A stretch of DNA of 64,000 nt from Sphaerisporangium viridialbum (GCF_049674955.1 NZ_CP187232.1:4774001-4838000), one strand, 5' to 3'; shown: positions 1 to 8,196, numbered from the stretch's first letter. Notes: generated from the letters alone by a model not told the origin. Made by a program: numbers and translations.

Positions 1-763
1 GCGCCCCGTCGGCCGCCTGCCCCACCTCGAGCCCCGCCGCGGCGAGCACGTCGCGCATCCGTTCGGGCTCGGGCGTGCGGATCCGCACGTGCGAGCGGGC
101 GCCCGCCTCGACGAACTCCCGCACGGAGGTGTCGGCGAGCAGCCGGCCCCGGCCGATCACGATGAGGTGCCGCGCGGTCAGTGCCATCTCGCTCATCAGG
201 TGGCTGGAGACGAGCACCGTCCGGCCCTCCTCGGCCAGCCTGTGCATCAGGGTCCGGATCCACAGCACGCCCTCGGGGTCCAGCCCGTTCACCGGCTCGT
301 CGAAGAGCAGGACGGGCGGGTCTCCGAGCAGCGCCGCCGCGATGCCCAGCCGCTGCGCCATGCCGAGCGAGAAGCCGCCCGCCCGCTTCCCCGCCACGCC
401 CTCCAGCCCGGTGAGCCGCAGGACCTCCCGCACCCGCGCCTTCGGGATCCGGTTGCTCTGCGCGAGCCAGAGCAGGTGGTGGTACGCGCTGCGTCTCCCG
501 TGCACCGCTCCGGTGTCCAGCAGCGCCCCAACTCGTCGCAGCGGCTCGGGCAGTGCCCGGTAGCTCCTGCCGTCTATGCGAACCCGGCCTCCGGTGGGGC
601 GGTCGAGGCCCAGGATCATCCGCATCGTGGTCGACTTGCCTGCGCCGTTGGGCCCGAGGAATCCGGTGACCTGGCCGGGCCGCACGGTGAAGGTCAGGCC
701 GTCGACCGCCACCGTGTCCCCGTATCTCTTGCTGAGGTTCTCCACTTCGATCACGTGGTTCAC
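1..763 (-). CDS. ABC transporter ATP-binding protein (3' part outside window)
   Basis: ATPase subunit of an ABC-2 type exporter, energising a membrane permease that must lie outside the window. About 254 N-terminal residues are visible. The Walker A loop GPNGAGKST sits near residue 40, the signature FSLGMAQRL near residue 130, and the Walker B VLLFDEP with the following NGLDPEG soon after, in the order typical of the CcmA/drug-exporter family. The GTG at 763 is chosen as start because the V-E-V-E-N-L-S-K-R-Y strand of the family begins only a few residues later; GTG 754 in the same frame is an alternative, and neither has a strong ribosome binding site. It resembles the ATPase at 25771-26685. 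The substrate cannot be told from the sequence. Confidence 0.9.
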   Translation of the reverse strand, partial: MNHVIEVENLSKRYGDTVAVDGLTFTVRPGQVTGFLGPNGAGKSTTMRMILGLDRPTGGRVRIDGRSYRALPEPLRRVGALLDTGAVHGRRSAYHHLLWLAQSNRIPKARVREVLRLTGLEGVAGKRAGGFSLGMAQRLGIAAALLGDPPVLLFDEPVNGLDPEGVLWIRTLMHRLAEEGRTVLVSSHLMSEMALTARHLIVIGRGRLLADTSVREFVEAGARSHVRIRTPEPERMRDVLAAAGLEVGQAADGA

Positions 764-823
764 GCTAGGGACCGGGGCCATCGCGTCGCAGTCCTCGAAA
801 GTCGCCACCTGCGTCCACCGAAG

Positions 824-952
824 TCGACAGCCAAGATCCTCGGCTCCCGCGTGATCGGGCTCACCAGCACAGAGGAGAAGCGGGACGTCCTCACCGGCCG
901 CCTCGGCTTCGACGCGGTGCTCGACTACCTCGCCGATCAGCTGCGCGCCATC
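824..952 (+). pseudogene. Remnant of a zinc-type (MDR) NADPH oxidoreductase
   Basis: A short stretch translates to A-K-I-L-G-S-R-V-I-G-L-T-S, then E-E-K-R, then LGFDAVLDY. This matches the NADP-binding region of MDR-type NADPH:quinone or curcumin-type oxidoreductases, where a G-(A/S)-R-V-(I/V)-G strand is followed by EK and by LGFD.A.DY. Only about 43 codons remain. No catalytic N-terminal domain precedes it and no C-terminal domain follows, because the frame runs into the end of the convergent AraC gene. It is read as a deletion relic between the ABC and AraC genes. The family call rests on motif resemblance only. Confidence 0.55.
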
Positions 953-1887
953 ATGCCGCGGGATCGGTCGCGGTGTTCGGTGGGGCGGATGCCGAGAGTG
1001 CGTTTGAAGGCGACGCTGAGAGCGTAGGAGCTGGAGTAGCCGACCTGGCGGGCGACGGCATCGACGGTGGCGTCGCTGTTGGCAAGCAGGTCGGCGGCCT
1101 GGCAGATGCGCCACTCGGTGAGGTAGGCCATCGGTGGGCGGCCGACGAGGCTGGTGAAGCGCTGCGCGAAAGCCGCTCGGGAGATACCGGCCTGCGCGGC
1201 CAGCCGGGCGACCGTCCAGGGGCGTGCGGGATGATCGTGGATGGCCCTGAGGGCGGGGCCGATCATGGGGTCGCCATGCGCGCGATACCACGCGGGTGCG
1301 TCTGTCGTGGAGAGCTTGAACCACTCGCGCAGGCTGGAGATGAGCAGGAGGTCGAGGAGCCGGTCGAGGATGGCCTCCTGCCCGGGGGAGTCCTCGCGGA
1401 TCTCGCTGGAGATCATGTCCAGCGTGGGGCAGCCGCCGGGGAGTGCGGGGATGGGGGCGAGCCGGGGCAGCGCGTCGAGCACGCGCTGCCCGACCTGGCC
1501 GCTCACCTGATAGGTGACCTTGAGCAGCACGGTGGACCCGCCGGTGAGCCCCCCTGGGCGGCACATCGGCAGCTCGCCGGTGACCTCGTCTCCGTCAGGC
1601 GTGGTGCAGGATCTGGACGCGTCGACCACGGCCAGCGGCGCGGTGGCCGGGTCGTCGGCGACGGTGAAGGAATCGGGGCCGAGAACGAGCGCCACGTCTC
1701 CGGTGCTCAGGAGTACGACATCGCCATGATCAGGCACGATCCAGGCCTCGCCACTGAGCATGGTCAGTAGCGTGAGCGGTGCCTCCTCGGCGAATCGCAG
1801 CGACCACGGCGGGCTGACGATCGACTGGTCGAACAGTGCCCCCACCGGACGGATGTCACGCAGCAGGCTCGTCAGAGCGTCTCCCAT
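937..1887 (-). CDS. AraC family transcriptional regulator, cupin_6 type
   Basis: A 316-aa cytoplasmic regulator. The N-terminal half (about residues 1-190) is a cupin-like sensor domain of the AraC_binding_2/cupin_6 kind, with blocks such as LTMLSGEAWIVPDHG. The C-terminal 100 residues carry two helix-turn-helix units: WTVARLAAQAGISRAAFAQR, then VDAVARQVGYSSSYALSVAF ending in a G-I-R-P-T-E-H motif. Regulators of this subfamily usually control a divergent reductase gene. Here the divergent neighbour at 1970 is an NmrA-like reductase followed by an efflux pump, which are the likely targets. The intergenic region is 82 bp and holds a perfect dyad. The ligand is unknown. Confidence 0.92.
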   Translation of the reverse strand: MGDALTSLLRDIRPVGALFDQSIVSPPWSLRFAEEAPLTLLTMLSGEAWIVPDHGDVVLLSTGDVALVLGPDSFTVADDPATAPLAVVDASRSCTTPDGDEVTGELPMCRPGGLTGGSTVLLKVTYQVSGQVGQRVLDALPRLAPIPALPGGCPTLDMISSEIREDSPGQEAILDRLLDLLLISSLREWFKLSTTDAPAWYRAHGDPMIGPALRAIHDHPARPWTVARLAAQAGISRAAFAQRFTSLVGRPPMAYLTEWRICQAADLLANSDATVDAVARQVGYSSSYALSVAFKRTLGIRPTEHRDRSRGMMARS

Positions 1888-1921
1888 GTCAGACAGCTTA
1901 GACGCTCAAACATCAAGAGCA

Positions 1922-1938
1922 GACGATAGGCCATCGTC
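1922..1938. promoter_or_regulatory. Dyad between AraC regulator and reductase
   Basis: GACGAT-N5-ATCGTC is a perfect 6-bp inverted repeat in the 82-bp gap between two divergent genes. It is a candidate operator. AraC proteins more often bind direct repeats, so the assignment is tentative. Confidence 0.35.
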
Positions 1939-1969
1939 CGTCCAGCCTGGCGCCGGTTGACTGGGCGAC

Positions 1970-2797
1970 ATGTCTATTTCATCGACACTTGTCACCGGTG
2001 GCACCGGCAAGACGGGGCGGCGGGTGGCCGCCCTGCTGGATCGGCGTGGCGTGCCCGCACGGGTGGCGTCTCGATCGGGCCCAGTGCGATTCGACTGGGT
2101 GGACGAGACGACCTGGGAACCGGCGCTGGCCGGAGTCCGCGCCGTCTACCTGATCGATTCCCAGGACGCGGGCGCCGAGGCCGAGGCGCGTGCCTTCACC
2201 AAGCGGGCCGTCGCGCACGGTGTGGACCGGCTGGTCCTGCTGTCGGCCAGGGTCTGGGCCGAGATGGGCGACCCGGCCGGGCTCGCCGTAGAGAACGCGG
2301 TACGCGAAGCGGGAGTGGCCTGGACGATTCTGCGGCCGTCCTGGTTTGCCCAGAACTTCGGCGAGGACCCGCTTATCGCTACCGCGATAGCCCGGGGGGA
2401 TCTGCGGATACCCACCGGTGAGGGACGCGAACCGTTCATCGACGCCGAGGACATCGCCGAGGTCGCGGTCGCCGCCCTGACCGGCGACGGTCACGCCGGA
2501 GAGATCTACGAGCTGTCCGGCCCCAGAGCACTGACCTGGGGACAGGCCGTAGCCGAGATCGCCCGCACGACCGGCCGCGCCGTACGCTTCACACCGATCA
2601 GCGATGAGCAGTACCGCACCGAACTGGCCGCGGCCGGACACCCAGACGACTACGCCGAGATCACCTCGGCGCTGTTCGCCCACATCCGCCACGGGCGCGG
2701 CGCTGCGCTGTCGGACGGCGTGCGACGCGCCCTTGGTCGCGAACCCGCCGACTTCGCCTCCTACGCCCGACGCCTGGCGCAGGCAGCCGATGTCTGA
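1970..2797 (+). CDS. NmrA-like NAD(P)-binding reductase
   Basis: A 275-aa atypical short-chain dehydrogenase of the NmrA/SDR_a5 kind. A Rossmann motif TGGTGKTGRR lies near residues 9-18. The middle holds LVLLSARVWAEMGDP, where these proteins carry a S-A-R segment in place of the classical YxxxK catalytic pair, followed by WTILRPSWFAQNFGED. The C-terminal part (GEIYELSGPRALTWGQAVAE) forms the substrate lid. Members act as NADPH-dependent quinone or azo reductases or as redox sensors; the real substrate is not evident. The gene overlaps the next MFS gene by 8 bp, so the two form an operon divergent from the AraC regulator. Confidence 0.88.
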   Translation: MSISSTLVTGGTGKTGRRVAALLDRRGVPARVASRSGPVRFDWVDETTWEPALAGVRAVYLIDSQDAGAEAEARAFTKRAVAHGVDRLVLLSARVWAEMGDPAGLAVENAVREAGVAWTILRPSWFAQNFGEDPLIATAIARGDLRIPTGEGREPFIDAEDIAEVAVAALTGDGHAGEIYELSGPRALTWGQAVAEIARTTGRAVRFTPISDEQYRTELAAAGHPDDYAEITSALFAHIRHGRGAALSDGVRRALGREPADFASYARRLAQAADV

Positions 2798-4355
2798 CCA
2801 CTCTCGCCGCCCCTGGCTCGGCTTGGCCGTACTGCTCTTCCCGACCCTGCTGATGACCGTCGACCTCGGAGTCCTCTGGCTGGCCACACCCGCGCTGGCC
2901 GCCGATCTCGGCCCGTCCAGCACTCAACTGCTGTGGATCAACGATGTGTACGGCTTCGCCGTCGCCTCCCTACTGGTCCTGTCGGGCAACCTCGGCGACC
3001 GGTACGGGCACCGCAGGCTCCTGCTGTTCGGCATCGCGGTCTTCACGCTCGCCTCGATCATGGCCGCCTACGCTCCCGGCCCGGGCGTGCTGATCGCGGC
3101 CCGGGCGATCCTGGGCGCGGCGGGCGCAGCCATCGTCCCGGCAACGCTGTCGCTGATCAGCCACATGTTCACCGATCCGGTCCGGCGGGCCCGGGCGATC
3201 GCGCTGTGGGTGACGGCGCTGTCGAGCGGCATCGCCATCGGGCCCGTGGTCAGCGGGGTGATGCTGGAGCGCTTCTGGTGGGGCTCGGTGTTCCTGGTCG
3301 CCGTGCCGGTCATGCTGGTCGTCCTGGCCGTCGTGCCGCTACTGGTGCCCCGGCACGCGAATCCGCAGGCCGGGCGACTCGACTGGGTCGGCGCTTCGCT
3401 GCTCCTGCCGGCCCTGATGCCTCTCGTGTACGCGATCAAGAGCCTGGGCGAGAATGGCTTCGCCCCGGTGACCTTCGCGGCGCTGGCCGTGGGGCTGGCC
3501 TTCGGCGCGCTGTTCCTGCGCCGCCAGCGGCGGGCTGCGACACCGCTGCTGGACGTGCGGCTGTTCGCTCATCGCACCTTTGCCGCCGCCTTGGCTCTGA
3601 TGTTCATCGGCCTGGCAGCGATGAACGGCGTGGAGTACCTGATGCCGCAGTACCTCCAGCTGGTCAGCGGCCTGCCGCCGGTCCAGGCCGGCCTGCTCAT
3701 GGTGCTGCCCGCGCTCGGCCTGGCCGCCGGATCGCAGCTCACCCCCGTGCTGACCCGGCGGGTACGGCCCGCGTACGTGATCGCCGTGGGCGCGGCCCTG
3801 GCCGGCGCGGCCTTCGCCATGATGGCCGCACTCCCCAGCGACGCCTCGGGAGCGGTCCTGGCGATCGGCGCGGCGACCGCCATGATGCTGGGCCTGGCAC
3901 CAGTCACCGTGCTCGGCACTGCCATCGCGGCCGAGGCCGCCCCGCCGGGCAAGGCCGGCCAGGCCTCCTCAGTCGGGCAGACCGCCTACGAGCTCGGCCT
4001 CGCCTTCGGCATCGCCGCCACCGGCAGCGTGATGGCAGCCGTGTACCGCAACCACGTGCGGGCCGCCTCCCCAGTAGGTGCGCCCGCAGACGTGGTGAGG
4101 GAGGCGGCCGGCAACCTCGGCGGCGGCCTGGCCATCGCCGAACGCCTCCCCGGCGAGCTCGGCGAGGCGATGGCTGCAACCGTGCGCAACGCTTTCGCCT
4201 CCGGACTACACGCTGCCGCGATCATCAGCGGCAGCCTGGCCGCGGCGCTGCTCGCGCTCGCGCTCCTGCTCCTGCGGCGCGTCGCACCCACCGGCGAGCG
4301 CAGTCAGCCGCGGACAAGAACGAGAACGACCACGACCACGACGGGGTGCCGTTAA
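2790..4355 (+). CDS. MFS efflux transporter, DHA2 (14-TMS) family
   Basis: A 521-aa integral membrane drug/H+ antiporter of the QacA/SmvA type. ATG 2790 lies inside the end of the reductase gene, and the protein then starts with M-S-D-H-S-R-R-P-W-L-G-L-A-V like its paralogues at 53759 and 63513. Longer upstream reading would duplicate reductase coding and is rejected. Visible marks are the first helix with D-L (TVDLGVLW), motif A in loop 2-3 (GNLGDRYGHRR) and motif C-like GIAIGPVVSG in helix 5. The tail ends in a run of Arg/Thr codons. The 185 bp that follow hold only short open fragments that I cannot assign. Confidence 0.92.
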   Translation: MSDHSRRPWLGLAVLLFPTLLMTVDLGVLWLATPALAADLGPSSTQLLWINDVYGFAVASLLVLSGNLGDRYGHRRLLLFGIAVFTLASIMAAYAPGPGVLIAARAILGAAGAAIVPATLSLISHMFTDPVRRARAIALWVTALSSGIAIGPVVSGVMLERFWWGSVFLVAVPVMLVVLAVVPLLVPRHANPQAGRLDWVGASLLLPALMPLVYAIKSLGENGFAPVTFAALAVGLAFGALFLRRQRRAATPLLDVRLFAHRTFAAALALMFIGLAAMNGVEYLMPQYLQLVSGLPPVQAGLLMVLPALGLAAGSQLTPVLTRRVRPAYVIAVGAALAGAAFAMMAALPSDASGAVLAIGAATAMMLGLAPVTVLGTAIAAEAAPPGKAGQASSVGQTAYELGLAFGIAATGSVMAAVYRNHVRAASPVGAPADVVREAAGNLGGGLAIAERLPGELGEAMAATVRNAFASGLHAAAIISGSLAAALLALALLLLRRVAPTGERSQPRTRTRTTTTTTGCR

Positions 4356-4540
4356 CGAACAACCTCGGCGCAGCATGCCACTCAACTGAACTATCTGGCC
4401 TGGGTTCATCTGGTGCCGCCCGCCGCCCTGGAGACCACGCTGCGGTAAGCAGTTGAGGCGTTGGACCTCGCTACCCGGAGTGACGCCACGGCGCAGATCG
4501 CCTGGGCCACCTGTACGCCGGAGTCGCGCTGAGACGGCTC

Positions 4541-5500
4541 CTACGCGTTCGCGGGCCCATCGGTGCCGGCGGCCTTCCCGGCAGGCGGCCGGGCCTGCCG
4601 GACCGCCTCGCGAACCGCCGGCGCGATCTCGCGCGCCCACCGGCCGAGCGCGACGTCGGGCGGCGTGCCGTCGGCGACCGGGAAGTAGGTGAATCCCGCC
4701 GCCCCGTGCTCAAGGACCGCCGTGGTGAGCTCGTCGGCCCACTGCTCGGGCGAGCCGCCGATCCAGCGTCCGGAGTCGTCGCGCGTGGCCGGCAGCGGCG
4801 AGGTCGTGATGCGGCCGGGGAGGTTGTAGACGGTCGCGATCTCCGAAGGGTCCCTGCCCACGGCCGCGGCCGCCTCGTCGATGAGGGGTCGCGACTGGGC
4901 GAACCGCGAGCTCCGCCAGTCGGCGGCGTGACCGGGGATCCAGCCGTCGGCGAGCCGCCCCGTGACCGCCAGTGACTTCGGCCCGAGCGAGCCCGTCCAG
5001 ATCGGCGGGGTCGGGACCTGCGCGGGAACCAGGCCCGCGACCTGGTAGAACTCCCCGTCGAAGGTGACCGGGCCGCCACCGCCCGACAGAGCCCTCACCA
5101 CGGTGATCGCCTCCTCCAGCGCCCGGACGGCCGCCGCCGGCGAAAGCGGTTCCACGCCCAGCTTGGCGATCTCCTGCCACAGCCCGCCCGCGCCCATCCC
5201 GAGCACGACGCGTCCGCCCGACAGCGCCGACAACGCGGTGACCGTCCGGGCCAGCATGGGCGCGGGACGGCTCGGCAGGTTGGTGACGTTCACGGCCCCG
5301 GCGATGCCGGTCGTCCGGCCGAGGACGACGCCCAGCGCCGCGTACGCGTCCAGCCTTTCGGCGAAGTACGGATGGTCGGACACGCTGACGAGGTCGAGCC
5401 CCTCGCGATCCGCTCGCACCGCTTGCCGGAGCAGCGCGTCCACCTCGCCGACCCCCGTCTCGAGCCCGAAACCGAACAGAACTTTCCCGTCCGCCGTCAT
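4541..5500 (-). CDS. LLM-class F420-dependent oxidoreductase
   Basis: A 319-aa luciferase-like TIM-barrel enzyme of the kind that uses reduced F420 or FMN. Diagnostic blocks are SVSDHPYF near residue 40, VTNLPSRPAPMLARTVTAL followed by LSGGRVVLGMGAGG (the conserved strand-loop of the superfamily), PPIWTGSLGPKSLAVTGRLA, and ADGWIPG. The start has a strong AGGAGG seven bases upstream. The gene is alone on this strand, and a long inverted repeat lies just upstream of its start. Substrate is unknown. It is one of three LLM proteins in the window. Confidence 0.9.
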   Translation of the reverse strand: MTADGKVLFGFGLETGVGEVDALLRQAVRADREGLDLVSVSDHPYFAERLDAYAALGVVLGRTTGIAGAVNVTNLPSRPAPMLARTVTALSALSGGRVVLGMGAGGLWQEIAKLGVEPLSPAAAVRALEEAITVVRALSGGGGPVTFDGEFYQVAGLVPAQVPTPPIWTGSLGPKSLAVTGRLADGWIPGHAADWRSSRFAQSRPLIDEAAAAVGRDPSEIATVYNLPGRITTSPLPATRDDSGRWIGGSPEQWADELTTAVLEHGAAGFTYFPVADGTPPDVALGRWAREIAPAVREAVRQARPPAGKAAGTDGPANA

Positions 5501-5515
5501 GGCACGCCTCCTAAT

Positions 5516-5550
5516 TAGTTCGTGTTACGAATAGTTCCTATCACGAACTA
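5516..5550. promoter_or_regulatory. Inverted-repeat operator upstream of LLM oxidoreductase
   Basis: TAGTTCGTG and CACGAACTA form a perfect 9-bp inverted repeat separated by 17 bp. A nested TTCGT-N3-ACGAA lies in its left half. The site is immediately upstream of the ribosome binding site of the gene at 5500 and is the AT-richest stretch nearby, so it likely holds the promoter and a repressor site. Confidence 0.55.
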
Positions 5551-5657
5551 GATCGGTGTCAAGCCGCGGACCCCTCGGCTCCAACGGGCCGGCGCGCCTG
5601 GGAGGTCTCGCCGGGGCGGGTGAGAGCGCGCCGGCATGAGCCGTCGGAGCAAGCAGG

Positions 5658-5674
5658 CTTGCCGATCTGGCAAG
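5658..5674 (+). promoter_or_regulatory. Probable autoregulatory operator of XRE-cupin gene
   Basis: CTTGCC-N5-GGCAAG is a perfect 6-bp inverted repeat ending 8 bp before the ATG at 5683. Its place suggests that the encoded regulator, or a paralogue, represses this promoter. Confidence 0.5.
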
Positions 5675-5682
5675 CTGAGAGG

Positions 5683-6267
5683 ATGGAAGACGAACTGGAC
5701 AAGGTCCTGACCGCGGTCGGGCCCCGTCTGCGCGCGCTCCGCCAGCAGCGCGACGTCACGCTGGCCGACCTGTCCGCGGAGACCGGCATCTCGGTCAGCA
5801 CGCTGTCGCGGTTGGAGTCCGGCCGGCGCCGGCCGAACCTCGAACTGCTGTTGCCGCTGGCCAAGGCCCATGGCGTCCCACTGGACGAGCTCGTCGGCGC
5901 GCCTCCCACCGGAGATCCGCGCATCCACATGCGGCCGATCACCCGCTTCGGGCGGACGATGGTGCCCCTGACGCGCCGGGCCGGAGGCGTCCAGGCGTAC
6001 AAGCAGGTCATCCCCGCGAGCCCGCGCCCGCAGGTACCCGAGCCCAAGGTGCACGAGGGCTATGAATGGCTCTATGTCCTGAACGGGCGGCTGCGGCTGG
6101 TCCTCGGCGAGCAGGACCTGGTGCTCTCCCCCGGCGAGGCCGCCGAGTTCGACACCCGTGTGCCCCACTGGTTCGGCAGCGTCGGCAGCGAACCCGTCGA
6201 GTTCCTGTGCCTGTTCGGCAGGCAGGGCGAGCGCGCCCACGTCCGCGCACGCCCCAAGGCGAAATAA
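5683..6267 (+). CDS. XRE family regulator with C-terminal cupin domain
   Basis: A 194-aa cytoplasmic DNA-binding protein. Residues 8-65 are an HTH_3 domain (LRALRQQRDVTLADLSAETG followed by ISVSTLSRLESGRRRP). Residues 85-185 form a cupin_2 barrel with HEGYEWLYVLNGRLRLVLG and a later VPHWFGS, so a small-molecule or metal ligand is expected. The ATG at 5683 is preferred over the upstream ATG at 5620 because the extra residues are unlike the family and a dyad lies just before 5683. The gene may be leaderless. It faces the ECF41 sigma gene tail to tail. Confidence 0.88.
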   Translation: MEDELDKVLTAVGPRLRALRQQRDVTLADLSAETGISVSTLSRLESGRRRPNLELLLPLAKAHGVPLDELVGAPPTGDPRIHMRPITRFGRTMVPLTRRAGGVQAYKQVIPASPRPQVPEPKVHEGYEWLYVLNGRLRLVLGEQDLVLSPGEAAEFDTRVPHWFGSVGSEPVEFLCLFGRQGERAHVRARPKAK

Positions 6268-6277
6268 CGCCCCCGGG

Positions 6278-6290
6278 CCGGCATCGCCGG
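6278..6290. terminator. Short hairpin between convergent genes
   Basis: CCGGC-ATC-GCCGG is a perfect 5-bp stem with a 3-base loop between the stop codons of the XRE-cupin and sigma factor genes. There is no T-run, so it is a possible, not certain, terminator. Confidence 0.3.
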
Positions 6291-6306
6291 TGGCCAGGAG
6301 TTCATC

Positions 6307-7233
6307 TCATCCGACACGGGCGAGCTTGTCGGGGTTGGTCACGGCGTAGACACCGCGCACCTGGCCGCCGTCGGGGGTGAGGTCGAGGACGATGACCGCG
6401 AAGACCACGTCGCCCGACATCAGCAGCGCCGACGGGTCACCGTTGACCCTGCGGTGGCGGACGCCGAGGTCGGGGATGGGACGCCGGGCAGCGTCGCCGA
6501 TGATCAGGCGGGCGACCTTGTCGCGGCCGTGGACCGGCCGCAGGCCCGCCGCGCGCGCCTTGCCGCCGCCGTCGGCCCACAAGGTGACCTCGGGCGCCAG
6601 GACCTCCATCAGCGCGTTGAGGTCGCCGCCGACCACGGCGTCGAGGAAGCGTTCTGTCACCTGCCGCCGGACCCGCGGATCCGCCTGGTAGCGGGGGCGC
6701 CGGGCGTGCACGTGCTCGCGGGCGCGGTGGGCGAGCTGGCGGATCGCCGAGGGGCTGCGGTCCAGGATCCCGGCGATCTCGGTATGGGCGTAGCCGAACA
6801 CCTCGTTCAGCACGAACACCGCGCGCTCCAGCGGGGTGAGCGTCTCCAGCACCACCAGAAGTGCCATCGACACCGACTCGGCCCGTACCGCCGGCTCGGA
6901 GGCGTCACCGCCGCCGGCCGCCGGCGGAGCGCCGTCCGGCGGGGTGACGAGCGGCTCGGGCAGCCAGGGCCCGACGTACTCCTCCCGGCGGCGGCTGATG
7001 CTCGCCTGGCGGGCCAGCGCCCGGTTGACCGCGATGCGCACCAGATAGGCGCGCGCGTTGTCGATGCGCTCACCGGACGCCGACCGGCTCCTCCGTGCCC
7101 ACGCCAGCCACGTCTCCTGCAGCACGTCCTCGGTGTCGGCGACGCTGCCCAGCATGTTGTACACAACGGAGAACAGCAGCTCTCGATGGCCGACGAAGAC
7201 CCGCGTCGCCGTCTCCTCCGGGGTGTCGGACAT
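6307..7233 (-). CDS. sigJ: ECF41-type RNA polymerase sigma factor with SnoaL-like C-terminal domain
   Basis: A 308-aa alternative sigma factor. Sigma region 2 spans about residues 12-80 (LLFSVVYNMLGSVADTEDVL), and region 4 spans about 125-180 (LTPLERAVFVLNEVFGYAHT). The SnoaL-like domain follows. The three short signatures known for ECF41 are all present: WLPEPL at residues 90-95, a D-G-G-G stretch near 220, and NPDKL at 300-304. In this family the fused domain acts as a built-in regulator in place of an anti-sigma factor. The usual neighbour, a carboxymuconolactone-decarboxylase or oxidoreductase gene, is absent here. A TGTCACA element lies upstream. The symbol is by family resemblance only. 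Confidence 0.9.
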   Translation of the reverse strand: MSDTPEETATRVFVGHRELLFSVVYNMLGSVADTEDVLQETWLAWARRSRSASGERIDNARAYLVRIAVNRALARQASISRRREEYVGPWLPEPLVTPPDGAPPAAGGGDASEPAVRAESVSMALLVVLETLTPLERAVFVLNEVFGYAHTEIAGILDRSPSAIRQLAHRAREHVHARRPRYQADPRVRRQVTERFLDAVVGGDLNALMEVLAPEVTLWADGGGKARAAGLRPVHGRDKVARLIIGDAARRPIPDLGVRHRRVNGDPSALLMSGDVVFAVIVLDLTPDGGQVRGVYAVTNPDKLARVG

Positions 7234-7295
7234 CCTGGGTCCCTCCTGCCGCGGTCGCTACCGTCACATCTTCAGAGCGCCGGCGGCCCCAGGAG

Positions 7296-7302
7296 TGTGA
7301 CA
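7296..7302 (-). promoter_or_regulatory. ECF41-like -35 element upstream of its own sigma gene
   Basis: On the minus strand the sequence reads TGTCACA, the -35 element reported for ECF41 promoters. Sixteen bases further the sequence is CGCT, only a partial match to the CGTC -10 element. It suggests autoregulation of the sigma gene at 7233. Confidence 0.4.
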
Positions 7303-7457
7303 CCGGTTGCCGTAAGTCGCAGTTTTCGGGCCCCACCCGGTAGTACGCGAACGGGCGGGAGAGCGGAGGCGACCGGTGGACGCGTCGGGCAACGCACCGG
7401 CCGCATTCCCGCCCGCTCGCTGCGGCATGCTCCAGGCACTCGACGCCGCGAGCCGGC

Positions 7458-8108
7458 CTAGGCGCTCTGGGCGGCGGGGCCGAAGGCCCGGAGGAACGTG
7501 TCGACGGCGCCGCGGGTCACCTCGCGTAGTTCGGCGTCGCCGATCTCGCGGGTGCCCATCTTGGAGCGTGCCTCCATCGGGCCGGTGAGCAGGGCCAGGA
7601 ACTGCTCGGCCGCCTGCGCGGGGTCGGCGGCGCGCAGGCGCCCGGCGAGCGTGAGCCGGGCCAGCCGGTCGGCCAGCGCCTGGCTGAGACGGTGCGCTCC
7701 GTGCTCGCGGACGATGTCGAGCACCTCGGGAAGCCTCGCGACCTCCGCGTAGAGCAACCGCCGCAGCGCGCACGAGCGGTCGCCGCAGTGGTGGCGGAGG
7801 AGGGTGAGGCCCACCTCCTCCAGCGTCGCGCGCAGGTCGTCGCCAGGCTCGAAGAGTGGCTCCAGCGCCGCCAGCCTCTCCTCCAGCGCGGTGCGCGCCG
7901 CGGCCTCCATCGCGTGCCTGAACAGGGTGGCCTTGTCGGTGAGGTGGTTGTACACGGTGGGCTTGGCCACGCCCGCCTCGTCGGCGATCTCCTGCACGCA
8001 CGCCTGGGCGTACCCCTGCCGGGCGAACACGGTGAACGCGGCCTCCACGATGGCGTGACGCTTGTCGATCCGTCCGTGCGAGGCGGCCGTGGTTCTGGCT
8101 CCGGTCAT
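7458..8108 (-). CDS. TetR family regulator (AefR-like C-terminal domain)
   Basis: A 216-aa one-component repressor. The N-terminal TetR helix-turn-helix spans about residues 15-62, with AFTVFARQGYAQACVQEIAD followed by EAGVAKPTVYNHLTDK. The C-terminal domain has the AefR-like pattern with RRLLYAEVARLPEVLDIVRE. It is divergent from the MFS pump at 8187, with 78 bp between the starts, packed with repeated elements. The pump is its probable target. Confidence 0.9.
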   Translation of the reverse strand: MTGARTTAASHGRIDKRHAIVEAAFTVFARQGYAQACVQEIADEAGVAKPTVYNHLTDKATLFRHAMEAAARTALEERLAALEPLFEPGDDLRATLEEVGLTLLRHHCGDRSCALRRLLYAEVARLPEVLDIVREHGAHRLSQALADRLARLTLAGRLRAADPAQAAEQFLALLTGPMEARSKMGTREIGDAELREVTRGAVDTFLRAFGPAAQSA

Positions 8109-8196
8109 ACGCCGATTGTACTGACCGGTTCAACTGACCGGACAGGCTGGTTGCGTATGAACCAATTAGATAACTAGATTGAACGTATGAGTTCAA
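8109..8196. promoter_or_regulatory. Divergent operator region, TetR/MFS
   Basis: Two direct copies of ACTGACCGG lie near the TetR start. On the MFS side TTGAAC-N6-GTTCAA (8179-8196) is a perfect dyad whose spacer contains the MFS start codon at 8187. No Shine-Dalgarno sequence precedes that ATG, which suggests a leaderless transcript and an operator placed over the start of the pump gene. Confidence 0.5.

Noticed and set aside
2604..2789. N-terminal extension of the MFS protein
   Set aside because: This part overlaps reductase coding in another frame. Paralogues begin at the position of ATG 2790.
4356..4540. Short frames after the MFS gene, for example N-Y-L-A-W-V-H-L-V-P
   Set aside because: They look like a possible regulator relic but are too short and interrupted to assign.
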